A stretch of DNA of 34,678 bases from Candidatus Gastranaerophilales bacterium (lineage in GTDB: Bacteria > Cyanobacteriota > Vampirovibrionia > Gastranaerophilales > JANQFW01). The stretch spans positions 1 to 34,678 of the forward strand of contig JANQFW010000003.1 in the NCBI GenBank assembly GCA_028277625.1. The letters run 5' to 3'. The notes beneath the pieces were generated by a model. That model saw nothing but the letters and a program-made list of their open reading frames with translations. It ran no database searches and was not told the DNA's origin. Shown one piece after another: positions 25,405 to 33,692 of the stretch. Position 1 is the first letter of the stretch, and the number at the start of each line of letters is the position of its first letter. A program made the translations under genes and the position numbers.

Positions 25405-25469
25405 AAGGATATGACAGAAAATTCTTCCTTAAGAATTAAAGGTCGGGCAAGTCGGCGCAAAGCCTGGCC
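25405..25469 (+). repeat. Dispersed intergenic repeat, copy 3 (partial)
   Basis: AAGGATA, then AATTCTTCCTTAA and GGTCGGGCAAGTCGGC match the first half of copy 1. GGTCGGGC (25441-25448) can pair with GCCTGGCC (25462-25469) allowing G-T pairs. The tail seen in copies 1 and 2 is missing. Confidence 0.6.
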
Positions 25470-25561
25470 AAATAATAAATAAGCGACCCAAGAAAGGTCA
25501 CTCATTTTTATTTTGATATTTTTATACCACTCTTTCAAATAATTTTAAAAGTGGTGTATTT

Positions 25562-25819
25562 TTATCCAGCAGCGTATACGCTTACTTTTTTTCTGTCTCT
25601 TCTGTAAGGTTCAAATTTTACCTGACCGTCGATTAAAGCGAATAATGTGTCATCTCCGCCTATACTTACGTTTTCACCGGGATGGAGCTTAGTTCCTCTT
25701 TGGCGTACTAAAACATTGCCGGCTTTTACTTTTTCACCGGCGAATTTTTTTACACCTAGTCGCTTCGATTCGCTATCTCGACCGTTCTTAGTTGAACCTA
25801 CACCCTTCTTATGTGCCAT
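25562..25819 (-). CDS. rpmA: 50S ribosomal protein L27
   Basis: L27 is an 85-residue protein of the large subunit whose N-terminal tail reaches toward the peptidyl-transferase centre. The sequence starts [26 protein letters not shown], continues [29 protein letters not shown], and is typical throughout. There is no cleavable N-terminal extension of the kind seen in Firmicutes; the protein begins directly at AHKKG. It follows rplU by 51 bases, the usual L21-L27 pair. Weak hairpins at 25482-25500 and 25524-25559 lie beyond the stop and may terminate the operon. Confidence 0.98.
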   Translation of the reverse strand: MAHKKGVGSTKNGRDSESKRLGVKKFAGEKVKAGNVLVRQRGTKLHPGENVSIGGDDTLFALIDGQVKFEPYRRDRKKVSVYAAG

Positions 25820-25870
25820 TAGCTATTCACCACCTTACTTTGTGTTAACTATATTACAATTTATTTATAA

Positions 25871-26194
25871 CTATTCTTTACCGGGAAATTCAATAGACTC
25901 AATCATTACTCTAGTAAATTGCTGTCTATGACCTTGCTTTCTACGATAACCTTTTTTACATCTTTGTTTATAAACAATGATTTTTCTATCTTTATCATGT
26001 TTCATTATTTTTGCTTTGATTGCAGCACCTTCTACATAAGGTTGTCCAATTTTAGAGTTTTCTCCGTTAACGATCATTACAATCTTATCAAATACAAAAG
26101 CATCTTCTGCATTCGCATCTAGCAGATCAACGTCAATAAATCTACCTTCTTCTACTTGATATTGTTTTCCACCGGTTTCTACTATTGCTAGCAT
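25871..26194 (-). CDS. rplU: 50S ribosomal protein L21
   Basis: L21 is a large-subunit protein that binds 23S rRNA. The 107-residue protein opens [23 protein letters not shown] and includes the C-terminal family stretch [29 protein letters not shown], rich in basic RNA-binding residues. AAGGAAGA precedes the ATG. It is first in the rplU-rpmA operon and has a good promoter at 26263-26292, giving a leader of roughly 60 bases. Confidence 0.98.
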   Translation of the reverse strand: MLAIVETGGKQYQVEEGRFIDVDLLDANAEDAFVFDKIVMIVNGENSKIGQPYVEGAAIKAKIMKHDKDRKIIVYKQRCKKGYRRKQGHRQQFTRVMIESIEFPGKE

Positions 26195-26584
26195 TTTGTT
26201 ATCTTCCTTTTCGTCTTTATTTCTTATTTTATCATGATTATTTCTTATGAAAATGCGTATTCAATATAACAGACATGAATGTTATCTGTCAAATGCTTTT
26301 AAAATAAATACTTAAAGTATTGTTACTAAAAGTTTCTATTTGTCAAGAATAAGAATATTGTATTGCAAAAATAAAGAATAAACAAAAGATTTTTTAAAAT
26401 TTATAATGATTATTAAATTAAATTTGAAGCTTGCTCTTTAGGGTAAACATGCTTAGAGCTAGTCGACCTGGGTATAAGTTTAGCCAACTGTCTATTGTTA
26501 GCTTATCTAATAATCAACTATTATTCTTTAAATAATTCTTATTTTTATAATTACACAACCATAATAAAAACAGGAGGAGTAGTT
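26195..26584. other. 390-base divergent region between rplU and the SRPBCC gene
   Basis: It holds the rplU promoter. On the plus side, near 26435-26510, GCTCT/AGAGC and AGC-AAC/GTT-GCT pairings could form a leader structure before the SRPBCC gene. No gene, tRNA or known riboswitch is seen. Confidence 0.5.
26263..26292 (-). promoter_or_regulatory. Promoter of rplU-rpmA
   Basis: A perfect TTGACA (26292-26287) and TATATT (26268-26263) are 18 bases apart on the minus strand, about 70 bases before rplU. This is the clearest sigma-70-type promoter in the window. Confidence 0.7.
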
Positions 26585-27217
26585 ATGTCCAGCCCTGCTC
26601 CTGCAAAAAATTTCGCTAGAGTTTGTATTTGCTTGATTGTATCTTTTTTACTAATAATTTTCTTTTCAGATAAAACATTTGCTTTGGGCTTAGATTATCA
26701 AACAATGGCCAGATTGCAAAAAGGTGAAGTTGTTACAGAATCATTAAAAAATCAAAGGCATCATAAAGGTGCGCAAGGTGTTGTCTTAATTAATGCTCCG
26801 CCTGATGAAGTTTGGAGATTAATTGTAAACAAAGAATATTTAGCAACCTTTATACCAAAATTAAGAAAAGCCAAAATCCTTGAAAAGGGTATTAATTATC
26901 AAAAAGTTTTTATGGCTGTTAAAATTTACAGATTTTTGCCCACTTTTAAATTTACTATATTATTTGATGAAAAAAACAAGCATAAAGCAATGATTTTTTC
27001 TAAAGTAGATGGCTGCTTTCAAGATATTTACGGAAGCATAAAATTTATCCCCTATAAGGGAAAAACCATCCTGGCTTATAAAATGTACGTAGAAGTAGGC
27101 TTTTTTATTCCAAGTTTTGTCGGGAGTAATAGCGTAAAAAAAGATTTACCCGACTTGTTAAGTCGAATAAAAAATCAAGTTGAAAAAGGTAATAGTATTA
27201 AACAAAAAATTGATTAA
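26585..27217 (+). CDS. Exported or membrane-anchored SRPBCC (START-like) domain protein
   Basis: The ATG at 26585 is chosen because AGGAGGAG lies just before it; the frame is open further upstream but without a binding site. The 210-residue protein starts with a short basic head and a hydrophobic segment (about residues 12-33) ending SDKTFALG, readable as a signal peptide with cleavage near FALG, or as an anchor. The rest fits an SRPBCC/polyketide-cyclase-like fold: GVVLINAPPDEVWRLIVNKEYLATFIPKL, a common opening, then strands and a long C-terminal helix. Such domains bind hydrophobic ligands. Ligand and role are unknown. A strong terminator follows. Confidence 0.82.
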   Translation: MSSPAPAKNFARVCICLIVSFLLIIFFSDKTFALGLDYQTMARLQKGEVVTESLKNQRHHKGAQGVVLINAPPDEVWRLIVNKEYLATFIPKLRKAKILEKGINYQKVFMAVKIYRFLPTFKFTILFDEKNKHKAMIFSKVDGCFQDIYGSIKFIPYKGKTILAYKMYVEVGFFIPSFVGSNSVKKDLPDLLSRIKNQVEKGNSIKQKID

Positions 27218-27317
27218 CCTTTTTTGTATCTAACTGGTTAATTGAATGACTTGCTATAATTTGGTTTTATAATAGTAATCTTTTTCATACTTCCAGCTAT
27301 TCTTAATTCCAGACAAC

Positions 27318-27344
27318 ACGAACCTACAAGGTTCGTTTTTTTTT
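27318..27344 (+). terminator. Terminator after the SRPBCC gene
   Basis: ACGAACCT (27318-27325), loop ACA, AGGTTCGT (27329-27336), then eight further T residues on the plus strand. It sits in the gap before the convergent dnaA stop. Confidence 0.9.
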
Positions 27345-27354
27345 GTCAAATGCT

Positions 27355-28728
27355 TTATAAGCAGTTAGACGTTATGTTCTTGGATATTTCACTTATCAGT
27401 TCTGAAAGATTTTTATTAATTTGCATTTCTTCTTTCATTTTTTCAAAAGCATATAGTATTGTAGTGTGTTTTCTTCCTCCAAAAGCATTGCCAATGGATG
27501 GAAAGCTAGACCCTGTCATATCCCGAGATAGGTAAATGGCAACCTGTCTTGCTCTTGATATATCTTTTGAACGGCTTTGTCCTTTTATATCATATGGCTC
27601 TAATGAAAAATAACTTGCTGTAGTTTCAATTATCTTATCTATAGATAACGTACTGCCTGCCCCGGAAAAGTTTATAATATTTCTTACTGCATCGACGGTC
27701 ATAGGGCAATTATTTATGCTAGCATATGCAAAAACTCTATTTAATGCGCCTTCAAGTTCTCTAATATTGTTTTGAAAAGCAGTTGCTATAATATCTAAAA
27801 CATCATTAGAAACAGGCATATTATCTCTTTCTGCTTTATTTCTTAATATGGCTATTCTTGTTTCTATGTCAGGAACTTGTATATCTGCCAGTAATCCCCA
27901 CTCAAAACGACTTCTTAAACGTTCTGTAAGGGTAGAAATGTTTTTAGGATTTCTGTCGCTGGTTAAAACAACTTGTTTGCCAGACTCATAAAGAGTATTA
28001 AACGTATGGAAAATTTCTTCCTGAGTAATCTCTTTTCCTTCGATAAATTGGATATCATCAAGCAAAAGTACGTCAATCTGCCTGTATTTCATTCTAAAGG
28101 CTGTCATCTTATCATTTCTGATAGAATTTATGAGTTCGTTTGTGAACATTTCTGTACTGGTATATTTAATTTTTAAATCTGGGTGATTAGCTAGTATATA
28201 GTGACCAACAGCTTGCATTAAATGCGTTTTGCCAAGGCCTACTCCACCATAAATAAACAATGGGTTATGTGTTTTAGCAGGAAATTTAGCAACCGCCAAT
28301 GCTGCAGCATGGCAGAATTTGCTGTGAGCGCCAACGACAAAATTATCAAAAGTATATTTCAAATTAAGGTTGTTGGATGTGCTTCTTAGTGCGTTGATTT
28401 GATTATCATTTAAAGGTATAGCAGATTGCTTTTCTTCTTGAGGAGGCTCTTTTTTTTCTTCTACAATTTCTTTTTTCTTTTCTATAACTACTTTTAAATC
28501 AATATTTTTTTCTGTAATTTGATTTAGTATCTTGGTAATCTGCGCTGCATAATTTTTGTAAATCCATTCTTTGCTCAAGCTACTGTTTGTAGATATAGTA
28601 AAGCTTGTCTCATCAAAAGAAACCGCACTAGTTGGTTTAATCCATGATTCATAAGCCGGATGTTCCAGGGTGTCGGACAACTCTTCCAGCACTTGTTTCC
28701 ATATTTTTTGAGGATTATGTTTTTTCAT
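27355..28728 (-). CDS. dnaA: Chromosomal replication initiator DnaA
   Basis: DnaA binds DnaA boxes at the origin and opens the duplex. The 457-residue protein has the four usual domains: N-terminal interaction domain (1-85), acidic linker rich in Glu/Lys, an AAA+ domain with Walker A GGVGLGKTH and Walker B VLLLDDIQF, and a C-terminal helix-turn-helix domain with SIGNAFGGRKHTTILYA. In the last motif most DnaA proteins have Asp before HTT; here it is K420. The Asp (D433 in E. coli) contacts DnaA-box bases, so specificity may differ. GGAG precedes the ATG. No dnaN, rpmH or clear TTATCCACA boxes adjoin, so this is not evidently the origin. Confidence 0.97.
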   Translation of the reverse strand: MKKHNPQKIWKQVLEELSDTLEHPAYESWIKPTSAVSFDETSFTISTNSSLSKEWIYKNYAAQITKILNQITEKNIDLKVVIEKKKEIVEEKKEPPQEEKQSAIPLNDNQINALRSTSNNLNLKYTFDNFVVGAHSKFCHAAALAVAKFPAKTHNPLFIYGGVGLGKTHLMQAVGHYILANHPDLKIKYTSTEMFTNELINSIRNDKMTAFRMKYRQIDVLLLDDIQFIEGKEITQEEIFHTFNTLYESGKQVVLTSDRNPKNISTLTERLRSRFEWGLLADIQVPDIETRIAILRNKAERDNMPVSNDVLDIIATAFQNNIRELEGALNRVFAYASINNCPMTVDAVRNIINFSGAGSTLSIDKIIETTASYFSLEPYDIKGQSRSKDISRARQVAIYLSRDMTGSSFPSIGNAFGGRKHTTILYAFEKMKEEMQINKNLSELISEISKNITSNCL

Positions 28729-29021
28729 TTATGCTCCGCTTTTATTAAATATTTGATTGAAGAATCTGAAAAGTGTTTTTAAGAAATAAGAAATTGTAAT
28801 CAGATAGCTCTTTTATAAATTTGGTAATCATGATTATAATTCAAATATATTTAATTATTTAGCTTTGTTATTTTTTTTTAAGAAAAAAAATTATTGGCAT
28901 TTTTTCTATTTTTTTGTAATAATTCTTTTAAACTAGGTCAATTAACCCTTTAAAAATTGTAAGTTTTTAGTAGAATATATTAAAATGAAATAAAATTATC
29001 GGGAAAAATGGGGGTTTAAAA
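28729..29021. other. Divergent region upstream of dnaA
   Basis: This 293-base A/T-rich stretch carries the starts of dnaA (minus) and the 135-aa gene (plus). It includes a perfect palindrome TAATCATGATTA (28825-28836). I found no DnaA box TTATCCACA or close variant on either strand. Confidence 0.5.
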
Positions 29022-29429
29022 ATGTTTGCAATTAAAGGAAACTTTTCAAACATGCAGCAAAAACAAATGAACTGCCGCATGCAAAATAACAAGCAAAAGC
29101 AGACAGTAAAAGCTGCACCAAGTTTTCAAAGAAGAACGATAAATCCAGATAGCACAACGATAAAGCAAGAAAAAATAAAGAAAAATTCGACTTTAAAATC
29201 TTTAGATCCTTCTGAAGAAGAGAAAAACAGAATTAATGATAAAACACTAGAATTGCTTTCAAAGCTTTTTATCATCCAAGGAGAGGATTATGAAGCCTTA
29301 AAAAGAAAAAATCATAAGTTAGAAGACTTTTTGCTCAATCAATTTAACGAAATTAAAGATTTTTTAAATATAAAAGAAAAAACCCCTGCTCCACCTCTTG
29401 ATAAAAACGCTGTTGATATTTTAGCTTAA
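29022..29429 (+). CDS. Hypothetical protein with Gln-rich start and PSFQR motif, 135 aa
   Basis: A run of five G residues seven bases before the ATG serves as ribosome binding site. The N-terminal 35 residues are Gln/Asn/Lys-rich and end AAPSFQRR, similar in layout to the 53-aa peptide at 25177 (Gln-rich, then PAFQGG). The middle is polar and probably disordered; residues about 65-118 are strongly helical and may be a coiled coil. The end, NAVDILA, resembles LNILA of the 53-aa peptide. There is no signal peptide or membrane span. No family is recognised. It is transcribed divergently from dnaA and converges on the SpoU gene, whose stop is one base away. Confidence 0.75.
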   Translation: MFAIKGNFSNMQQKQMNCRMQNNKQKQTVKAAPSFQRRTINPDSTTIKQEKIKKNSTLKSLDPSEEEKNRINDKTLELLSKLFIIQGEDYEALKRKNHKLEDFLLNQFNEIKDFLNIKEKTPAPPLDKNAVDILA

Positions 29430-29430
29430 G

Positions 29431-29919
29431 TTAACTTTTATTCAAAACATCATATACAACTATACTTGCAGTAGTAGAAACATTTAAAGATTTCCCTATT
29501 CCATTCATAGGTATGCTCAAAATATAATCACTAATGTTCATAACTTCAGACGATATGCCTTCTTTTTCTGAGCCAAACACTAATGCTAACGGAAAAACAG
29601 GCTTAAAATCAGATAACAAAATAGACTTTTTGTCTATTTCAACACTTGCAATTGATGTATTCTCAGACTTAAGATCTTTAACTATTTCTATGCAAGAGTT
29701 TCTAAATTCCCAATTAACAAACTTGGACACACCTCTTGATGTTTTATGTAAAATTTGCTTCTGGCAGTTGTTTAATTTTTGAGTATTTGACTTGCAAATA
29801 AATACTTTTTCCACGCAAAAAGCATCTGCAATTCTGATAATTGCACCTATATTTTTGGCATATTTTGTATTATCAAGAACAATATAAAGTTTTTTATCTG
29901 AATTTAGCTTATTTTCCAT
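29431..29919 (-). CDS. Small SpoU/TrmH-type RNA methyltransferase
   Basis: The 162-residue protein is a single SPOUT domain, without the N-terminal substrate domain of the enzyme at 10487. Motif 1 is NTKYAKNIGAIIRIADAF, motif 2 VFGSEKEGIS and motif 3 LSIPMNGIGKSLNVSTTASIVVYDVL, which together form the knotted S-adenosylmethionine site. Single-domain relatives such as TrmL methylate the tRNA wobble ribose; others act on rRNA, and the target cannot be chosen here. Its start overlaps the ROK kinase stop by 11 bases with no strong ribosome binding site, so translation is probably coupled to the kinase gene. Confidence 0.9.
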   Translation of the reverse strand: MENKLNSDKKLYIVLDNTKYAKNIGAIIRIADAFCVEKVFICKSNTQKLNNCQKQILHKTSRGVSKFVNWEFRNSCIEIVKDLKSENTSIASVEIDKKSILLSDFKPVFPLALVFGSEKEGISSEVMNISDYILSIPMNGIGKSLNVSTTASIVVYDVLNKS

Positions 29920-30856
29920 ATTTTTGTGTGGCTAGTATACCCGCGCCAATTATACCTGCGTTATTTTTCGCCTTTGCAGGTAAGATTTGTGGATTTGAAA
30001 TAAGTGCCATTTTGCTTAAGTCTTTTTGTATTTTATCATAAGTTATAAATTCAGCCATTCCACCACTTAAAATAAAGCATTCAGGGTCAAAAATATTTGT
30101 TAATGATACAAGCCCTAGCAAGACATGATACTCCCAAGTATTATGCACTTGTATAGCAAATTCATCGTTATTTTTTAATCCTTCAATAACGTCATAAGTA
30201 GTTATATTACCAGGTTCTTTCTCTAACAATATGCCTGCTTTTTTATCTTTTGCGATGTTAGCAGCCATTTCATTTGCTGTAATAGCATATCCTGTACCGG
30301 ATGCATAAGCCTCCCAGCAATCCCAAGTTCCGCATGTACATTTTCTTTTTTTCTCAATAGACATAACTATATGACCGCACTCTGCTCCACCGCCACTGGT
30401 ACCTCTCATTAGTTTACCGTCTATTATAACACCTGAACCTACACCTGTTCCAAGTGTTATAACAATAACATTGCTTTTGCTAATTCCGTTACCTGTTTTA
30501 TATTCGGCATAAGCTGCTGCATTTGCATCATTTTCTAACAGTGTGGGTAATTCAAACTTTTTTTCAATCTCATCTTTAAAATCAATATAGCTATACCCAT
30601 TAGGTAAGTTGCCTGTAGAGCCCATAATTTTTGAATTATCTTTATTGACAGCACCCGCTGTAGCAATCCCTAATGCATCAACAGAATTAGAGTTATTTAA
30701 AGCTGCTGTTATATCTAATACTTGATTTAAAATACCTTTTGCGGTGTTAGAAGTATTTACGACTTTTACATCACTTACAATTTCATTATTTTTTACAACT
30801 GCAGCACTAATTTTTGTACCGCCAATATCTATTCCAATCGAAGAACCGGTAGACAT
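29909..30856 (-). CDS. nanK: ROK family sugar kinase, probable N-acetylmannosamine kinase
   Basis: The 315-residue protein has the ROK fold: the N-terminal phosphate-binding IGIDIGGTKISAAVV, LENDANAAAYAEY with the catalytic aspartate, TLGTGVGSGVIIDGKL, and the zinc site GHIVMS...CTCGTWDCWEAYASG, with histidine and three cysteines. ROK kinases phosphorylate glucose, ManNAc, GlcNAc and others. Because nanE lies only two bases upstream, ManNAc is the likely substrate, giving ManNAc-6-phosphate. A glucokinase role cannot be excluded. Its ribosome binding site, AAGGAGGAGGAG, is formed by the last codons of nanE, a sign of tight coupling. Confidence 0.85.
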   Translation of the reverse strand: MSTGSSIGIDIGGTKISAAVVKNNEIVSDVKVVNTSNTAKGILNQVLDITAALNNSNSVDALGIATAGAVNKDNSKIMGSTGNLPNGYSYIDFKDEIEKKFELPTLLENDANAAAYAEYKTGNGISKSNVIVITLGTGVGSGVIIDGKLMRGTSGGGAECGHIVMSIEKKRKCTCGTWDCWEAYASGTGYAITANEMAANIAKDKKAGILLEKEPGNITTYDVIEGLKNNDEFAIQVHNTWEYHVLLGLVSLTNIFDPECFILSGGMAEFITYDKIQKDLSKMALISNPQILPAKAKNNAGIIGAGILATQKYGK

Positions 30857-30858
30857 TT

Positions 30859-31560
30859 TTACTCCTCCTCCTTACTATTTTTTACAAATCTTTCTGTTAT
30901 AATCTTAGGCCTGGTGATAGCTGAGCCAATCACTACAGCATATGCTCCAATCGAAAATGCTTTTTTTACATGCTCCGGTGTCCATACTCTGCCTTCAAGT
31001 ATTATAGGGCATTCGGTTTTTTTTACTAAGTCTTGCAAAAGATCAAAGTCGGGTTCGCCATTATTTTTTTCTATGGTATGGCTTGTATATCCTGATAGCG
31101 TAGTTGAAATTATATCAACGCCTAGCTTAGAACAATTTAATCCTTCTTTTAATGTTGAAACATCAGCCATTAATAGCCTATTTAAATTTTTTTTAGCTTT
31201 ATAAATTATTTCTTCCAGATTTTCTTTAGGCCTAATTCTAGAAGTTCCATCAAAGGCTATAATATCAGCACCAACAGCAGCCAATTGTTCAATATCTTTA
31301 AATGTGGGTGTAATATAAACTATTTCTTTCCAGTTGTGTGGCAACGGATCTGGTTTTGTAATGCCGATGATAGGTATATCAGTTAAGTTTTTTGCATGAC
31401 TAATATCATGCTGACCTGCCAGTCTTAAGCCACCTGCACCACCTTGAATAACCGACTCGACAATAGACATAAGACAATTGTTTTTATAGATTGGCTCATC
31501 TGAGCTAGCCTGACATGATACGATTACTTTATTTTCTATTTTACTAATAGTCTGTTGCAT
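30859..31560 (-). CDS. nanE: N-acetylmannosamine-6-phosphate 2-epimerase
   Basis: NanE turns ManNAc-6-phosphate into GlcNAc-6-phosphate. The 233-residue TIM barrel shows the family stretches GGAGGLRLAG, IIGITKPD with the expected catalytic K69, YITPTFKDIEQL, GADIIAFDGTSR, LMADVSTLKEG, TTLSGYT, and ILEGRVWTPEHV with the catalytic glutamate. It is first in a three-gene operon with the ROK kinase and the small methyltransferase. Nothing like a Shine-Dalgarno sequence lies before the ATG; TATTAT ends nine bases upstream, so the transcript could be leaderless. No sialate lyase (nanA) or transporter is in the window. Confidence 0.92.
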   Translation of the reverse strand: MQQTISKIENKVIVSCQASSDEPIYKNNCLMSIVESVIQGGAGGLRLAGQHDISHAKNLTDIPIIGITKPDPLPHNWKEIVYITPTFKDIEQLAAVGADIIAFDGTSRIRPKENLEEIIYKAKKNLNRLLMADVSTLKEGLNCSKLGVDIISTTLSGYTSHTIEKNNGEPDFDLLQDLVKKTECPIILEGRVWTPEHVKKAFSIGAYAVVIGSAITRPKIITERFVKNSKEEE

Positions 31561-31864
31561 AAGAGAAAAATAATACTTTCTTTAAATTATTATTACCATA
31601 TCTTCAAATTTCAGTTCGCTACTATTGCTTTTTTATTATGTTTTTGATTACCTAAAGGTAGTGAAACAACTTTGTTAAAGATATTTTTGAAATTAAAATA
31701 AAAATCAAAAAAAAACAATTATACGAATAAATTAAATTTAATAAAAACTTAATTTTACACTTTTAAAAAAAAATAACTTATATCTCAAACACTTTTATGT
31801 TAAATTGTAATGAAATACAAAGCAAATAAGAAAAAAAGCTATTAAAAACTGGAGGAAAACTTTT
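31561..31864. other. 304-base divergent region between nanE and the branching enzyme
   Basis: Very A/T-rich. A small hairpin TACCT-AA-AGGTA lies near 31659. Promoters for both genes must be here, but only the TATTAT close to nanE is suggestive. No gene or known RNA is seen. Confidence 0.45.
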
Positions 31865-33583
31865 ATGTCAATCGGTTCATTTGTATTTATGCTACATAGC
31901 CATCTTCCTTTCTATCGGAAGGCTGGAATGTGGCCATTTGGAGAAGAAAATCTTTATGAATGTATGGCAGAAACATACATACCCCTCCTAAATGCTATCG
32001 GCGAATTATATGACGAAGGAATAAAATCAAAGTTAACTATTGGTATTACTCCGATATTGGCCGAGCAACTTAATGATGAATACTTACAAGATGGTTTTGT
32101 AAAATATTTAAATTCAAGAATAGAAGCGGTTTCTGAAGATTTAAATCGCTACCCTAACGATAGTGTTGCTCACTCACAGCACTTAAAATTCTTAGCTAAA
32201 TATTATTTTGATTGGTATACAAACATCAAAGATTCGTTTGTAAACAAATACAATAAAGACTTAATAGCAGCATTCAAGCACTTTCAAGAAATTGGATGTA
32301 TTGAAATTACAACTTCTGCTGCTACACACTGTTTCTCTCCACTGCTTGCAACAGAATCTTCATTAAATGCACAATTTAAGGTTGGCTCTGATACAACAAA
32401 AAGATTGTTTGGCAAAGCAGCAAAAGGAGCTTGGTTACCAGAATGTGCATACAGGCCTGGCTACAATGCGCTAGATTCTAAAGGAGGTCAATACTACAGA
32501 CCTCCAATTGAAGTTTCAATGGCAAATAATAGTATTGAGTACTTCTTTACAGAGTCTCACGTAATTGAAGGTGGTGTATCTGTTGGAAACAGAAGAGTGA
32601 TTGGTGCTTATGGCAATATCGAGTATATTCCATTACCTCCAAGACCATCTACTGGAATGACAACTTACGAAGCTTATTGGTTGCCAGAAGCTCAAGTTGC
32701 GGTAATGGGTAGAAACGATAGAGCAGGATTCCAAGTATGGTCTGCTGCTGATGGATATCCTGGTGATGGATGCTACAGAGAATTCCATAAAAAGGATGAA
32801 AATTCTGGTATGAACTACTGGAGAATAACAAGTCCAAGTACAGATCTAGGTGATAAAATGCTTTATGATCCAGTATTTGCAATGACCAGAATCGGTGAAA
32901 ACTCAGATCACTATGTAGCATTAATACACGACCTATTAAATGACTACAAGCAAACAACCGGCAAAAACGGACTTCTTATGGTTGCATTTGATACAGAATT
33001 ATTTGGTCACTGGTGGTTTGAAGGTGTTGAGTTTATTAAACAATTCCTTAAAAAGCTAACCAAAGTTGAAGGCATTGATATGATGACTGCTGATGAGTAC
33101 TTACAAAAGAATCCTCCAACAGCTGCTATATCTTTACCAGAAAGTTCTTGGGGCCAGGGCGGTCACTTCTGGGTATGGCAAAATCATCAAACAGAGTGGA
33201 TGTGGCCAATTATTCATTCTGCTGAAAAGAGAATGCAAAGTTTAGCTGCTAAGTACCAAAAAGTACCTACTGATAATAAAGTTCTTCATAGAGCATTAAA
33301 TCAACTGGCTAGAGAACTCTTATTAGTACAAAGTAGTGATTGGCCATTCTTAATTACAACATGGCAAGCTCGCGATTATGCAGTAGAAAGATTTAGAAAG
33401 CATCAAGAGAACTTTGAAGGCTTAGCTGGAATGATCGAAAACAATTCTATTGACGAAGAATATTTAGTATCATTAGAATCTGTTGATAATCCATTCTCAG
33501 TAATTGATTACAGATCTTTTTTGCCGATAGATGAAGGTAAGTACCCTCAGCAACAAGCTGAACTACAGCCTTTATATTCATAG
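31865..33583 (+). CDS. GH57 1,4-alpha-glucan branching enzyme
   Basis: The 572-residue protein belongs to the GH57 branching enzymes, which form alpha-1,6 branch points in glycogen. Conserved regions are HSHLPFYR at residues 11-18, WLPECAYRPG with the nucleophile E193, the flexible loop DGYPGDGCYREF near 297-308 carrying the tyrosine important for branching, and AFDTELFGHWWFEG with the acid/base D376. The C-terminal helical domain (DUF1957-like; QSSDWPFLITTWQARDYAVERF) follows. GH57 branching enzymes occur in archaea, thermophiles and cyanobacteria. GGAGG lies before the ATG. It stands alone; no other glycogen genes adjoin. Confidence 0.93.
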   Translation: MSIGSFVFMLHSHLPFYRKAGMWPFGEENLYECMAETYIPLLNAIGELYDEGIKSKLTIGITPILAEQLNDEYLQDGFVKYLNSRIEAVSEDLNRYPNDSVAHSQHLKFLAKYYFDWYTNIKDSFVNKYNKDLIAAFKHFQEIGCIEITTSAATHCFSPLLATESSLNAQFKVGSDTTKRLFGKAAKGAWLPECAYRPGYNALDSKGGQYYRPPIEVSMANNSIEYFFTESHVIEGGVSVGNRRVIGAYGNIEYIPLPPRPSTGMTTYEAYWLPEAQVAVMGRNDRAGFQVWSAADGYPGDGCYREFHKKDENSGMNYWRITSPSTDLGDKMLYDPVFAMTRIGENSDHYVALIHDLLNDYKQTTGKNGLLMVAFDTELFGHWWFEGVEFIKQFLKKLTKVEGIDMMTADEYLQKNPPTAAISLPESSWGQGGHFWVWQNHQTEWMWPIIHSAEKRMQSLAAKYQKVPTDNKVLHRALNQLARELLLVQSSDWPFLITTWQARDYAVERFRKHQENFEGLAGMIENNSIDEEYLVSLESVDNPFSVIDYRSFLPIDEGKYPQQQAELQPLYS

Positions 33584-33608
33584 ATAATAATAAAATTTTA
33601 AATATATA

Positions 33609-33640
33609 AAATAACCGCTTGTTTAAACAGGCGGTTATTT
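33609..33640. terminator. Terminator shared by the branching enzyme and the 56-aa gene
   Basis: AAATAACCGC (33609-33618) pairs with GCGGTTATTT (33631-33640), with further pairing inside. It lies between convergent genes and has A/T runs on both sides, so it can serve both. Confidence 0.85.
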
Positions 33641-33692
33641 AGTTATTATCTTTTTGCCTTCTTTGTGGCTTTTGCCTGCTTATTTTGATATA

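Noticed and set aside
28729-29021. Replication origin beside dnaA
   Set aside because: No DnaA boxes, no dnaN, rpmH or gidA/parA neighbours; A/T richness alone is not evidence in this genome.
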